Assembly (NCBI GenBank): GCA_015060765.1
Contig: SUXW01000001.1
Location: forward strand, 62,001 to 126,000
Reading direction: 5' to 3'
DNA: 64,000 bases
DNA from: Bacteroides sp.
Lineage (GTDB): Bacteria > Bacteroidota > Bacteroidia > Bacteroidales > Bacteroidaceae
Shown piece after piece: positions 10,165-19,333 of this stretch. Position numbers and translations under genes: made by a program. Under the pieces are notes generated by a model. It was not told the origin of the DNA, searched no databases, and was given only the letters and a program-made list of their open reading frames with translations. Position 1 is the first letter of the stretch; each line of letters starts with the position of its first letter.

Positions 10165-11481
10165 TTAATGCAAGTATTGGGTAATTCCTCCACTGATTTG
10201 TAGAAGGGATATCTCGCAAATCTTGGTATCGTATTCAGCGGATAAGATGCGTTCTTCTGCATCTAATAGACTTTTCTGTGCTTCCCGCATCTCGATACCG
10301 GACAGATTGCCCAACATATATCTTTCGCTGGCTATTTCATGATTCTCTATGGCGGCAATCAGGTTTTCCCGTTCTAATTTCAGCATGTTGATGTTGTTTT
10401 GATAAGCATGCCATAACGTACTTAAGTCGGCTTGTAAAGCTTGCGTAAGTTCTTCTTGCTTTAATTGGGCATTTTCGATGGCAATACGTGCATTCTTGAT
10501 TTCTCTTCTTCGGTTTCCGTCGAATAAATTGATGCCTATAGTCAAGCCTACATTCAAACCAAGATTGTTTCTTTTACTGGTGGGCGATATGTCGTATTTG
10601 TTGAAAGTATATCCATATCCGGTATTTAATCTTAGATAGGGATAGTTGCGTGACTTGATTGTTTTCATGTCCAAAGTTGCCAATGTCTTGTTTTGTGCCG
10701 ATTTTAACAAAGTGGCATTATTGTTTAGGGTTGCTTCCCATAATTGCTCGTATGATAATACTGTATTCAAATCAATGATAGAATCGGATATTTGTACGGA
10801 TTGGTTCATGTCCGGATTGGCCATCAATTCATTCAGACGAATGCGTGAAGTTTCTACCGATTCTTGTTGTTTCATGTATTGAGCCCGATCGGCATTGTAA
10901 TCCACTCGTGCTTGTTGTAGATCGAGACGGGAGAAATTGCCCACAATGTATCTTTCTTCTACAATCCGCAGGCGTTCTTTGGATAAAGACATGGCATATC
11001 GGAAGTTTTTCAAGCGAATCTGTTGTTGGATATAGTTATAATATTCGGCAGTGAGTTCTGCTATGAAGTCCTCGATGGCCAATCGGGTTGTGGTTTCTCC
11101 CTGGCGTTCCAACTCTTTTAACCGTTTGTAATTTGCTTGAATCTTGAATCCGTCAAAGAGTGTCCAATTCAGGTTCAAACCGGCATTGAGTGTCTGATCG
11201 TATACACCTTTTGTCCGGCTTTTTTCCCCTGTATCGCGTGCTTGGGTTTCTGTATCGTTGAGGCTGCCATTATATCCTGCCGACAAATCCAATGTGGGTA
11301 GGTAACCGGCATTCCCTAACGTAACGTTGTTTTTGCTGACTTGCTCTTCGTTTCGAATCATTCGGATGGAATAGTTCTGTTCCAATCCTATTTCCAAACA
11401 TGATTTTAATGTATAGGATTGCTGTGCAGATACACCGTAAATGACAACACAGCCAATGAAAGTCATTATTGTTCTTTTCAT
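10165..11481 (-). CDS. TolC-family outer-membrane efflux channel
   Basis: The 438-residue protein has a signal peptide (ends SAQ) and two repeats of the outer-membrane-factor family: long amphipathic helices with conserved QARVDYNADRAQ- and NARIAIENAQLK-type stretches, separated by short beta strands. It forms the outer-membrane duct of a tripartite pump. Its ATG overlaps the stop of the RND gene by 4 bp (ATGA), so the two are translationally coupled. It is the last gene of an MFP-RND-TolC operon. Substrates cannot be told from sequence. Confidence 0.93.
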   Translation of the reverse strand: MKRTIMTFIGCVVIYGVSAQQSYTLKSCLEIGLEQNYSIRMIRNEEQVSKNNVTLGNAGYLPTLDLSAGYNGSLNDTETQARDTGEKSRTKGVYDQTLNAGLNLNWTLFDGFKIQANYKRLKELERQGETTTRLAIEDFIAELTAEYYNYIQQQIRLKNFRYAMSLSKERLRIVEERYIVGNFSRLDLQQARVDYNADRAQYMKQQESVETSRIRLNELMANPDMNQSVQISDSIIDLNTVLSYEQLWEATLNNNATLLKSAQNKTLATLDMKTIKSRNYPYLRLNTGYGYTFNKYDISPTSKRNNLGLNVGLTIGINLFDGNRRREIKNARIAIENAQLKQEELTQALQADLSTLWHAYQNNINMLKLERENLIAAIENHEIASERYMLGNLSGIEMREAQKSLLDAEERILSAEYDTKICEISLLQISGGITQYLH

Positions 11482-14400
11482 GCTTTTTCTTCGTTAATTC
11501 GGTTGGTTGAAATGTATGAATAGACTGCTGGTACGATGAACATGGTCAGTATAGTGGAAATAAGCATTCCTCCTACAACAGATATACCCATCGCAATACG
11601 TCCGTTGGCTCCTTCTCCGGTAGCAAAGGCAAGAGGGAGAAGACCTAATATGGTTGATACACTGGTCATGAGAATAGGACGAAGCCGTTGGATGGAAGCT
11701 TCACGAATAGCGCTCATCTTGTCGGTACCCGATTCTTGTTTTTGATTGGCAAATTCAACAATCAAGATACCATTTTTAGCTACTAATCCTATAAGCATAA
11801 TGATACCAATCTGACTGTAGATGTTCATAGTCTGTCCGGTGAAATGCATAAATATCAAAGCTCCGGCAACGGCCAAGGGTACAGAAAGCATAATGATGAT
11901 AGGATCCTTGAAACTTTCAAACTGGGCTGCCAATATCAAATAAATAAGAACCAATGCCAATATGAATGCAAACATCAGGCTGGACGAACTTTCTCTATAT
12001 TCTTTTGATTCTCCACTCAAGGCAGTACGGAAGGTGTCATCCAATACTTCAGTGGCTATCTTGTCCATTTCGTCCAATCCTTCACCAATCGTTTTTCCGT
12101 CGGAAAGACCTGCTGATACGGTAGCTGCTACAAAACGGTTATAACGGTACAATTGTGGAGGAGCGATACCTTCCAATAATTCAATGAGATTGTCCATTTG
12201 AATCATTTCGCCATTGTTACTACGGATATAGATGGACTTCAAATCGACAGGCTTGTTGCGTTGTTGGCGATTGATTTCACCTAAAATTTCGTATTGTTTG
12301 CCATTCATGTAAAAATATCCCATACGTTGACCGCTTAATCCGTATTGAAGGGTTTGGGCTATATCGCGGGTGCTTACTCCCATAACGTTGGCTTTGTCTC
12401 GATTGATGGAAATTCGAGCTTCCGGTTTGCTGAATTTCAAATTTACGTCTGCCATTTGGAAGGTAGGATTTTCATACACCTTGGCCATGAAAACGGGTAA
12501 AACCTTTTGGAGTTTTTCTATGTTGGTCGCTTGAATGACATATTGTATTGGCATTCCTCCCCGTCGTCCTCCAAAGGTGCTTTGTTGCTGTACAAATGCG
12601 CGTGCCTTGGTTTGGGTCTGTACGGCTTTCGATAATTGCTCGGCAACATCCATCTGGGAATAATTACGTTCACTTAAATCCTTTAAAGTTATTTGAACAT
12701 TACCACTTCCGCTAAATACGCGTGCTGTTATAGCTTGGGCATCGGGCATAATGGAGTCTGCCAGTGAATAGATGTTTTCCGTATAATCGCGCATGTATTC
12801 GTAAGTTACTCCTTCGGGTCCCATGGTACGCACGGTGATACGGGAACGGTCTTCCAACGGGGCCATTTCTGCAGGAATGGTATTCCATAAGAATAAGATA
12901 GCCAGCAAGGTGATAGCGGTGATGGGCCATGCCCATTTCCGTTTCTTTAGAAAAGCTCTCAATAATTTATCATATCCTTGATTCAAGGCTTCAAAGAATG
13001 GCTCCGTTTTTTGATAAAACCAATTCTTTTTCTGTTGCTTGACCAATAATTTGGTGGCAAGCATAGGAGTGAAGGTTAGGGCTGCAAATGAAGAAATGAT
13101 AACACAACCCGAAACAACAATACTGAATTCGCGGAATAGTCTGCCGGTTGTTCCTTCCATGAATACGATGGGGAAGAAAACGGCAACAAGCGTTACGGTG
13201 GTAGAGATTACGGCAAAAAAGATTTCTTTGCTTCCTTCTATCCCTGCTTCCTTGGGTGACATCCCTCGCTCTATTCGGATATAGATGTTTTCTGTCATTA
13301 CAATGGCATCATCTACTACCAATCCTACTGCGAGAACAATTGCCAACATGGAAAGTACGTTGATGGAAAAACCAGCCAAATACATTACGAAAAAGGCTCC
13401 AATCAGTGATACTGGAATTACAGCACATGGAATCAAAGTTACACGCCAATCTCGCAAGAACAAGAATATGATGATAATTACCAAAACGAATGCCTCGTAC
13501 ACCGTATTCTTTACTTCGTCGATGGAGGCACGGATAAATCGGGTGTTGTCGAAGCTGTAGCTATAGTGCACGTCGTCAGGAAGATCCTTTTCCATCGTTT
13601 TCATACGCTTGTAAACTTCGTCGGCAATCTCTATGTGATTGGCTCCCGGCTGAGGTATAACTACTACTCCAATCATGGGAACACCGTTCATTTTCATGTA
13701 ACTCTTCAAATCACGTGCTTCCAATTCGGCTCGTCCGATATCGCTAAATCTAACGATTCGATTGTCTTCTTCTTTGATAATCAGATTGTTGAATTCTTCT
13801 GCTGTGTGCATTAGCCCAAGAGTACGGATACTTAATTCCATGTAGTCACCTTCTATACTACCAGAAGGTAATTCCACGTTTTCACGATCGACGGCATTTT
13901 TTACATCCATGGGAGTGACACCATATCCCGACATCTTGATAGGATCCAACCAAAGACGCATGGAGTATTTCTTTTCTCCCCAGATTTCTACACTACTTAC
14001 ATCCGGGATGGTCTGTAATTGTTCCTTTACGGTGAGATCGGCTATTTCGCTAATTTCCAATAAAGAACGTTTGTCACTTTGGATAGCCACCATCAGAATT
14101 GGGGTGGCGTCAGCATCTGCTTTGGAAACGGTAGGAGGGTCGCAGTCTCTTGGCAAATAGCGCTGGGCTCGGGAAACTTTATCTCGAACATCGTTTGCTG
14201 CGGTTTCCAGGTCGACGGAAAGTTCAAATTCTACGGTAATACGACTGGAACCTTGACTACTGACACTGGATAGAGAACGGATGCCCGGAATCCCGTTGAT
14301 ATTCTGTTCCAGAGGCTCGGTTATTTGGTTCTCAATAACATCGGCATTGGCACCCGGATATGAGCAGTTGACTGAAATGATGGGATTGTCGACGGATGGA

Positions 14401-14510
14401 TATTCGCGTACTCCTAGACTGGTATAACCGATAGCTCCAAACAATAATATGATTAACGTCAATACTGTAGAAAGTACCGGACGACGTATGCTTAATTCAG
14501 ATATATTCAT
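11478..14510 (-). CDS. RND-family inner-membrane efflux pump (AcrB/MexB type)
   Basis: The 1010-residue protein has the standard RND plan: one membrane helix near residues 12-30, a large periplasmic porter loop, a cluster of helices from about 340, a second loop and a final helix cluster. The proton-relay aspartates of helix 4 are present as D400 and D401 in GLVVDDAIV, and the matching Lys of helix 10 is in VAKNGILI. The pump uses proton flow to export drugs, bile salts or other amphiphiles. It lies 12 bp after the membrane-fusion gene and overlaps tolC. The hydrophobic-amphiphilic export type is clear; the substrate is not. Confidence 0.95.
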   Translation of the reverse strand: MNISELSIRRPVLSTVLTLIILLFGAIGYTSLGVREYPSVDNPIISVNCSYPGANADVIENQITEPLEQNINGIPGIRSLSSVSSQGSSRITVEFELSVDLETAANDVRDKVSRAQRYLPRDCDPPTVSKADADATPILMVAIQSDKRSLLEISEIADLTVKEQLQTIPDVSSVEIWGEKKYSMRLWLDPIKMSGYGVTPMDVKNAVDRENVELPSGSIEGDYMELSIRTLGLMHTAEEFNNLIIKEEDNRIVRFSDIGRAELEARDLKSYMKMNGVPMIGVVVIPQPGANHIEIADEVYKRMKTMEKDLPDDVHYSYSFDNTRFIRASIDEVKNTVYEAFVLVIIIIFLFLRDWRVTLIPCAVIPVSLIGAFFVMYLAGFSINVLSMLAIVLAVGLVVDDAIVMTENIYIRIERGMSPKEAGIEGSKEIFFAVISTTVTLVAVFFPIVFMEGTTGRLFREFSIVVSGCVIISSFAALTFTPMLATKLLVKQQKKNWFYQKTEPFFEALNQGYDKLLRAFLKKRKWAWPITAITLLAILFLWNTIPAEMAPLEDRSRITVRTMGPEGVTYEYMRDYTENIYSLADSIMPDAQAITARVFSGSGNVQITLKDLSERNYSQMDVAEQLSKAVQTQTKARAFVQQQSTFGGRRGGMPIQYVIQATNIEKLQKVLPVFMAKVYENPTFQMADVNLKFSKPEARISINRDKANVMGVSTRDIAQTLQYGLSGQRMGYFYMNGKQYEILGEINRQQRNKPVDLKSIYIRSNNGEMIQMDNLIELLEGIAPPQLYRYNRFVAATVSAGLSDGKTIGEGLDEMDKIATEVLDDTFRTALSGESKEYRESSSSLMFAFILALVLIYLILAAQFESFKDPIIIMLSVPLAVAGALIFMHFTGQTMNIYSQIGIIMLIGLVAKNGILIVEFANQKQESGTDKMSAIREASIQRLRPILMTSVSTILGLLPLAFATGEGANGRIAMGISVVGGMLISTILTMFIVPAVYSYISTNRINEEKA

Positions 14511-14522
14511 AGTTCTAGAGGC

Positions 14523-15602
14523 TTATTGGGCTATATAGTCTAATGTCACATTCAATCCAGTGCGTAATTGTAACGTTCCTGAAGTGATGATGGTGTCTCC
14601 TACATTCAAACCTTGCAAAACCTGTACTCTGGACTCGGTACGGATTCCTTTGGTGATGGTAACGGGTTCGGCCTTGCCTGATTTGTATAAGAAGACTTTG
14701 TCTATTCCCATTTCGGGGACAATGGCTTCCGAAGGAATGGCAATAGCGTTATTGACTTCCTGTGTACGCAAGTTGACACTGGCATAACGTCCAGGGAGAA
14801 GTTGGCCTTTCTCATTGGGATATAAGGCACGCATGGAAAATGTGTGTGTCGTAATATCGACATGCGATTCTGTTGCGTATACTTTTGCATAATGAGGATG
14901 AAGGTGACCTTCTACCATAAATTGCAGGTTGGTACCGTTCTTGATAATTCCAGCATACCGTTCGGGTACAGCAAATTCTATTTTTAAAGGAGATATTTTG
15001 GTTAATGTGGCTACAATAGTGGATGGAGTGGCATATGCACCTTCACTGACTTGTCGTAAACCGATGATACCATCGAAGGGTGCCCGCAGCTCGGTCAAGT
15101 CGATATTGGCCTTTACCATATCGATTTCGGCTTTCAACATGGCAAGGTCGGTTTGTACTTGTTCGTATGCTTCTTTACTTACCGCTTCCTTTTCCAACAA
15201 TGCGTTCTGACGAAATACGCGGTCTTCGGCCAATTTTAATTGCACTTCCAATTTGCGGAGTTGGGCCTGTAATTGTGCGTCATTTACTTTGGCAAGCAAT
15301 TGTCCTTCTTTTACATGTGTACCTTCTGTAAAATTGATAGAGGTAATCTTGCCTGAAGTTTCAAAGGAAAGGGATACTTCTTCATCCGGAAGTAGCAGGC
15401 CGCTGATGGATATCCCGTCGGATATAGGCGCTTCTTTTATAATTTCAGCATTGACGTTCAATACTCTTCTTTTTGTTGTATTTGCAGATTTGGGGGCTTC
15501 TGCCAACTCTTTGTTTTCATGTGGAATAAATGCCCGTATAGCCAAAACGGCTAATCCGACACCTATAACCGATACAATTCCCCATTTTATTTTTTTATTC
15601 AT
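14523..15602 (-). CDS. Periplasmic membrane-fusion protein of the RND pump
   Basis: The 359-residue protein has an N-terminal membrane anchor (about residues 7-25), a split lipoyl domain around a helical hairpin (about 70-180, with the ELRAPFDGIIG second half), a beta-barrel and a membrane-proximal domain. This is the HlyD/AcrA adaptor that joins the RND pump to the TolC channel. It is the first gene of the operon. No lipobox Cys is seen, so it is held by its helix rather than by lipid. Confidence 0.93.
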   Translation of the reverse strand: MNKKIKWGIVSVIGVGLAVLAIRAFIPHENKELAEAPKSANTTKRRVLNVNAEIIKEAPISDGISISGLLLPDEEVSLSFETSGKITSINFTEGTHVKEGQLLAKVNDAQLQAQLRKLEVQLKLAEDRVFRQNALLEKEAVSKEAYEQVQTDLAMLKAEIDMVKANIDLTELRAPFDGIIGLRQVSEGAYATPSTIVATLTKISPLKIEFAVPERYAGIIKNGTNLQFMVEGHLHPHYAKVYATESHVDITTHTFSMRALYPNEKGQLLPGRYASVNLRTQEVNNAIAIPSEAIVPEMGIDKVFLYKSGKAEPVTITKGIRTESRVQVLQGLNVGDTIITSGTLQLRTGLNVTLDYIAQ

Positions 15603-15640
15603 GAGTAGTTTAAGTTAGAATTAATATTTTCTTTTAGATG

Positions 15641-15669
15641 AAAAAAGCAGTATTTCGTTTATACTGCTT
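15641..15669 (-). terminator. Terminator after rsgA
   Basis: AAGCAGTAT at 15645-15653 pairs with ATACTGCTT at 15661-15669. On the minus strand the stem is followed by a run of Ts. It sits just after the rsgA stop and separates the frr-rsgA unit from the efflux operon. Confidence 0.7.
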
Positions 15670-15677
15670 AAGAACTT

Positions 15678-16610
15678 TTAATAACCGCTTCGATACTTTC
15701 CTTCATCTTTATCCTCCAGCATATTTAAATAGGATGTATATCGCGATTCACTGATGAGATGTTGCTTGACAGCTTCGCGTACAGCACATCCCGGTTCATT
15801 ACGATGGGTGCAATTACTGTATTTGCATTGGGCGGAATGCTGGAAGATTTCTTTAAAGTAATGTCCAACTTCTTCTTCTTCCATGTCGAAAGTGCCGAAT
15901 CCTTTAATTCCTGGAGTGTCTATCAAATATCCACCTTGAGGTAATGGGAACATTTCAGAAAAAGTAGTAGTATGCATTCCTTTGTTATGATAGTCGGATA
16001 TTTCTCCCGTTTTCACTGAATAGTCGGGTAGAATGGCATTAATAAGTGTTGATTTCCCAACTCCTGAATTTCCAGAAAGCAAAGTAACTTTCCCTTCAAG
16101 ATCTTTTTTGATTTCATCTATACCAACCTCGTTCAATGCGGATATTCTAAAGCAAGGATATCCGATGTAGGTATATAGGTCAATCAATGCATTCATGTAA
16201 CGGGTTTCGTCTTCGTTACACCTGTCTATCTTATTGAATATAAGTTTGACGGGAATGCGATACGCTTCAGCGGTTGCCAAGAAACGATCGATGAAGATGG
16301 TGGAGGTTTCAGGATAATTGATAGTGATAATCAGCATACACTGGTCGAGATTGGCGGCCAGTATATGCGATTGTTTGGAAAGATTGGACGCGCGTCGGAT
16401 GATGTAGTTCTTGCGGTCTTCTATCTCATTGATGAAAGCGGTGCCTTCGTTGTTTACGATAATCTGCACATAATCGCCCACCGCTATAGGATTGGTACTC
16501 CGGATACCTTTCAAACGGAAATTCCCTTTGATTTTGCAATCAACTAATTGCCCGTCGTCGGTCTTGACCTGATACCAACTTCCTGTGTTTTTAATGACTA
16601 ATCCGCGCAC
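15678..16610 (-). CDS. rsgA: Ribosome small-subunit-dependent GTPase RsgA
   Basis: The 310-residue protein shows an N-terminal OB-fold, a circularly permuted GTPase with NKID (G4) ahead of the P-loop GNSGVGKS (residues 180-187) and DTPG (G3), and a C-terminal zinc knuckle with the CKYSNCTH and GC ligands. RsgA helps the late maturation of the 30S subunit and is a cytosolic GTPase. It follows frr by 9 bp, so two ribosome-related genes share a message. Confidence 0.95.
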   Translation of the reverse strand: MRGLVIKNTGSWYQVKTDDGQLVDCKIKGNFRLKGIRSTNPIAVGDYVQIIVNNEGTAFINEIEDRKNYIIRRASNLSKQSHILAANLDQCMLIITINYPETSTIFIDRFLATAEAYRIPVKLIFNKIDRCNEDETRYMNALIDLYTYIGYPCFRISALNEVGIDEIKKDLEGKVTLLSGNSGVGKSTLINAILPDYSVKTGEISDYHNKGMHTTTFSEMFPLPQGGYLIDTPGIKGFGTFDMEEEEVGHYFKEIFQHSAQCKYSNCTHRNEPGCAVREAVKQHLISESRYTSYLNMLEDKDEGKYRSGY

Positions 16611-16619
16611 GTTCCCTTT

Positions 16620-17180
16620 TTATACGGTCATAATTTCTTTTTCCTTGGCAGCAAACAAGTCTTCAATAGTTTTGATGTACTTGTCATGCAACTTCTGAAG
16701 TTTTTCTTCACCATTCTTCTGTTCGTCTTCTGGTAGACCGTCCTTTACGGCTTTCTTCAGTTTGTCTACGCCATCACGACGTGCATTACGTACACTAACT
16801 TTTGCATTTTCAGCTTCACCTTTGCATTGCTTGGCCAGTTGCTTACGACGTTCTTCGGTCAATGGCGGGATACCGATACGGATAATTTCTCCGTTGTTTT
16901 CGGGCATAATACCCAAATCGGAATCAATGATGGCCTTTTCAATTACACGGAACATGCTTTTATCCCAAGGCTTGATGGCGATACTGCGTGCATCGGGAGT
17001 AGTTACGGATGCTACGTTGTTGATGGGAACCATGCTTCCGTAGGAGTCTACACGGATACCGTCCAACAAACGTGTGTCGGCTTTGCCGGCACGGATGTGT
17101 GCCAATGATTCTTCCAAATACATGGTGGCCATATCCATCTTGTCCTGCGCCTCATTGAGGCAAGTCTTTACGTCTGTCAT
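16620..17180 (-). CDS. frr: Ribosome recycling factor
   Basis: The 186-residue length and the sequence, with the conserved [13 protein letters not shown] region, fit RRF throughout: a three-helix bundle with an inserted beta domain. With EF-G it splits the post-termination ribosome. The promoter ahead of it is well formed, and rsgA follows in the same unit. Confidence 0.97.
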   Translation of the reverse strand: MTDVKTCLNEAQDKMDMATMYLEESLAHIRAGKADTRLLDGIRVDSYGSMVPINNVASVTTPDARSIAIKPWDKSMFRVIEKAIIDSDLGIMPENNGEIIRIGIPPLTEERRKQLAKQCKGEAENAKVSVRNARRDGVDKLKKAVKDGLPEDEQKNGEEKLQKLHDKYIKTIEDLFAAKEKEIMTV

Positions 17181-17225
17181 ATCTTTAGTTTTTAAAGTTT
17201 ATTCCAATGATTTTTTTCATTGAAA

Positions 17226-17256
17226 CAAAAGTAAGTTATTTTTTCAATCTATGCAA
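17226..17256 (-). promoter_or_regulatory. Promoter of frr-rsgA
   Basis: On the minus strand a TTG (17256-17254), a 20-bp gap and TACTTTTG (17233-17226) match the Bacteroides promoter pattern, 45 bp ahead of the frr start. Confidence 0.6.
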
Positions 17257-17359
17257 TAATTCCGTACATCATTTCATCAAAGATGCTAATATTATATCTT
17301 AAAACTAAGTATAAACTTTATCTCGTGACGATTTATCTGAGAGATTTTTACGGATATAT

Positions 17360-18406
17360 TTATTCTTGATTGGCATGATGGGCTGTATAGACAGCTGTAT
17401 AGATGTTTTCAATCGGTGCAGACGAAACAGTACATTCGGCCCCAATCATGATTCTGCCCTTAGGTGCATCGGCTATCGCTTTCTGTACAACGGCCTTTAC
17501 ATCGTTGGTCGTTCCGCTGATGATTTCTTTTTTGCGGTTCAATCCACCTAATACAGGGCGCTTGAAAAGTTTTTCGCCATCGGATACGCTGAAGGGTGTT
17601 CCGTTAAGATCCAAAGGAGTGTTTACAATATCACCGGGATAGTCTACATAGCGGGTCAAGTCATCATAGGTGCCTTCCCAATCGCAAATGTGAAGGATGG
17701 TGAGTTTGGAATCCTTTTGGCACAAGTTCATGATTCGAAGGTCGAAGGGCTTGATTTGTTCTTCGAAGAATTCGGGGATGGAGTAATATTTCATTTCACC
17801 GCCTTGGGTGGTCATGTAGAAACCTTCAATACCTATTTCTTTGCAGGCATTTACATACCATTCCAATGCTTTGGCGTAGTAACCTAATACACGTTTGAGG
17901 TCGGCAGGACGATCTACGGCAGCTTTGGCAATGTTTTCGTCACCTAAAGACTGACGGGCCACTTGGTATGGAGAATAGATGGTTGGTAAAATGTATACAT
18001 CCTTACCTACATATTCTTGTAGTTTCTGTACCACTTCAAAAGTCGGGCGATAAAAATCCTCGGGCATTTCGGGGATGTTGTCCCAAGTTTCCTGCTTGTC
18101 CAGTCCTTCGATAAAGTCGGGACGTTGTTCAAATTGTACTTTCAGTACGTCTGCATTGGTTTGTAGCAGATAGTTGAGGTGGCTTCTGATGGCTCCTTCA
18201 CCTACTTTACTATCATCTCCTGGGAAATGAATGAAGAAGGCAGCCGGTACGTAAGATTGGGGGAGTGTACCTGCCACAAAAGCATCCATAATCTCTTTCT
18301 TGTTGGTAGGGAACTCGGTCTTGACTTCCGGTTTACAACAAGTGAATGCAAACATCCCTGCTATAACAAGGCCGATAAGTCTTGAAAAATGATTCATTGT
18401 TTTCAT
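17360..18406 (-). CDS. Exported uroporphyrinogen-decarboxylase-family protein, probable lipoprotein
   Basis: The 348-residue protein begins with a membrane-type signal (LIGLVIAGMFAFTCC) followed by a charged region, so it is probably lipidated on one of the two Cys residues, although the lipobox is poor. The rest resembles the URO-D/corrinoid methyltransferase superfamily: a barrel with FFIHFPGDD, KVQFEQRPDF, MTTQGGEM and the late LGGLNRKKEIISGT and IGAECTVSS stretches. Family members either make haem or move methyl groups in the cytosol, so an exported copy is unusual. A second ATG at 18397 is possible. It is a single-gene unit with its own promoter. Substrate and reaction are unknown. Confidence 0.75.
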   Translation of the reverse strand: MKTMNHFSRLIGLVIAGMFAFTCCKPEVKTEFPTNKKEIMDAFVAGTLPQSYVPAAFFIHFPGDDSKVGEGAIRSHLNYLLQTNADVLKVQFEQRPDFIEGLDKQETWDNIPEMPEDFYRPTFEVVQKLQEYVGKDVYILPTIYSPYQVARQSLGDENIAKAAVDRPADLKRVLGYYAKALEWYVNACKEIGIEGFYMTTQGGEMKYYSIPEFFEEQIKPFDLRIMNLCQKDSKLTILHICDWEGTYDDLTRYVDYPGDIVNTPLDLNGTPFSVSDGEKLFKRPVLGGLNRKKEIISGTTNDVKAVVQKAIADAPKGRIMIGAECTVSSAPIENIYTAVYTAHHANQE

Positions 18407-18434
18407 AATAGTAGTTAGCTTTTAATTCTTCCAA

Positions 18435-18466
18435 CAAAGTTAGTCTTTTTCAATTGAAATAACAAA
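18435..18466 (-). promoter_or_regulatory. Promoter of the URO-D-like lipoprotein gene
   Basis: On the minus strand TTTG (18466-18463), a 20-bp gap and TAACTTTG (18442-18435) form a full Bacteroides-type promoter, 28 bp ahead of the start. Confidence 0.65.
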
Positions 18467-18492
18467 GGAAGTTGTACGTGTCAATTAGACAA

Positions 18493-18520
18493 AACTATGT
18501 TTTAAGACAAAAACATAGTT
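18493..18520. promoter_or_regulatory. Operator-like palindrome upstream of the URO-D-like gene
   Basis: AACTATGTTTT at 18493-18503 and AAAACATAGTT at 18510-18520 are a perfect 11-bp inverted repeat with a 6-bp spacer. It ends 27 bp upstream of the -33 element, a fitting place for an activator or repressor dimer. No regulator is encoded next to it. Confidence 0.4.
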
Positions 18521-18544
18521 CTATGAAGTGTATAACTATATTTA

Positions 18545-18593
18545 ATGTCAGCCCTCTGTGCTTTAGATAGAGTAAGCGACAGAAGGCTGACAT
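18545..18593 (-). terminator. Terminator-type hairpin after pyrH
   Basis: ATGTCAGCC at 18545-18553 pairs with GGCTGACAT at 18585-18593. The stem continues inward through TCTGT and ACAGA with mismatches. It lies 19 bp past the pyrH stop. The U-run is weak, so it may be a processing or 3'-protecting stem rather than a classic terminator. Confidence 0.55.
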
Positions 18594-18611
18594 CAATTAT
18601 TTAAACCTTTT

Positions 18612-19322
18612 TCAATTGTGTACTAACGTACCAATGTTTTCTCCGCTTATGACTTTTTTAAGGTTACCTACGGTATCCATGTCGAATACAATGATGGGCA
18701 AGTTGTTTTCCTTACACATGCAAGTGGCAGTAAGGTCCATTACTTTCAAACCGCGATCTAATATTTCATCATAAGTGATGTCGTCGAATTTGGTAGCAGT
18801 CGGATCTTTCTCAGGGTCGGCCGTATAGATGCCGTCTACACGAGTGCCTTTCATCATGACATCGGCTTCAATTTCAATACCACGTAATGAAGAACCGGTG
18901 TCGGTAGTGAAGAATGGATTGCCTGTTCCGGCCGACATGATAACCACTTCGCCATTTTCCATCGCTTCAATAGCTTTCCATTTGCTATAGAATTCACCGA
19001 TAGGTTCCATACGGATAGCGGTCAGTACACGAGCCTTCACTCCGGCAACACCCAATGCGCTGCTCAAACCAAGGCTATTGATAACGGTTGCCAACATACC
19101 CATTTGGTCTCCTTTTACGCGGTCGAACCCTTTGGATGCACCGCTCAATCCACGGAAGATGTTTCCTCCACCAATCACAATGCCGATTTGGACACCCATA
19201 TCGTGGATTTCCTTGATTTGTTGGGCGTATTCTCCCAAGCGTTTTTCGTCAATACCGTATTGCTTTTCTCCCATGAGGCTTTCGCCACTTAATTTCAAAA
19301 GGATTCTTTTAAATCTTGCCAT
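18612..19322 (-). CDS. pyrH: UMP kinase
   Basis: From the ATG at 19322 the protein has 236 residues, the usual length, and starts ARFKRILLKLSGES as in other PyrH proteins. GGGNIFRG and the MSAGTGNPFFTTDT stretch are family marks of this hexameric amino-acid-kinase fold. It makes UDP from UMP in the cytosol. A frame extending up to 19439 is rejected because it runs into the MATE gene and adds unrelated residues. It lies 11 bp after the MATE gene. Confidence 0.97.
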   Translation of the reverse strand: MARFKRILLKLSGESLMGEKQYGIDEKRLGEYAQQIKEIHDMGVQIGIVIGGGNIFRGLSGASKGFDRVKGDQMGMLATVINSLGLSSALGVAGVKARVLTAIRMEPIGEFYSKWKAIEAMENGEVVIMSAGTGNPFFTTDTGSSLRGIEIEADVMMKGTRVDGIYTADPEKDPTATKFDDITYDEILDRGLKVMDLTATCMCKENNLPIIVFDMDTVGNLKKVISGENIGTLVHN

Positions 19323-19333
19323 AATAGTAAATG

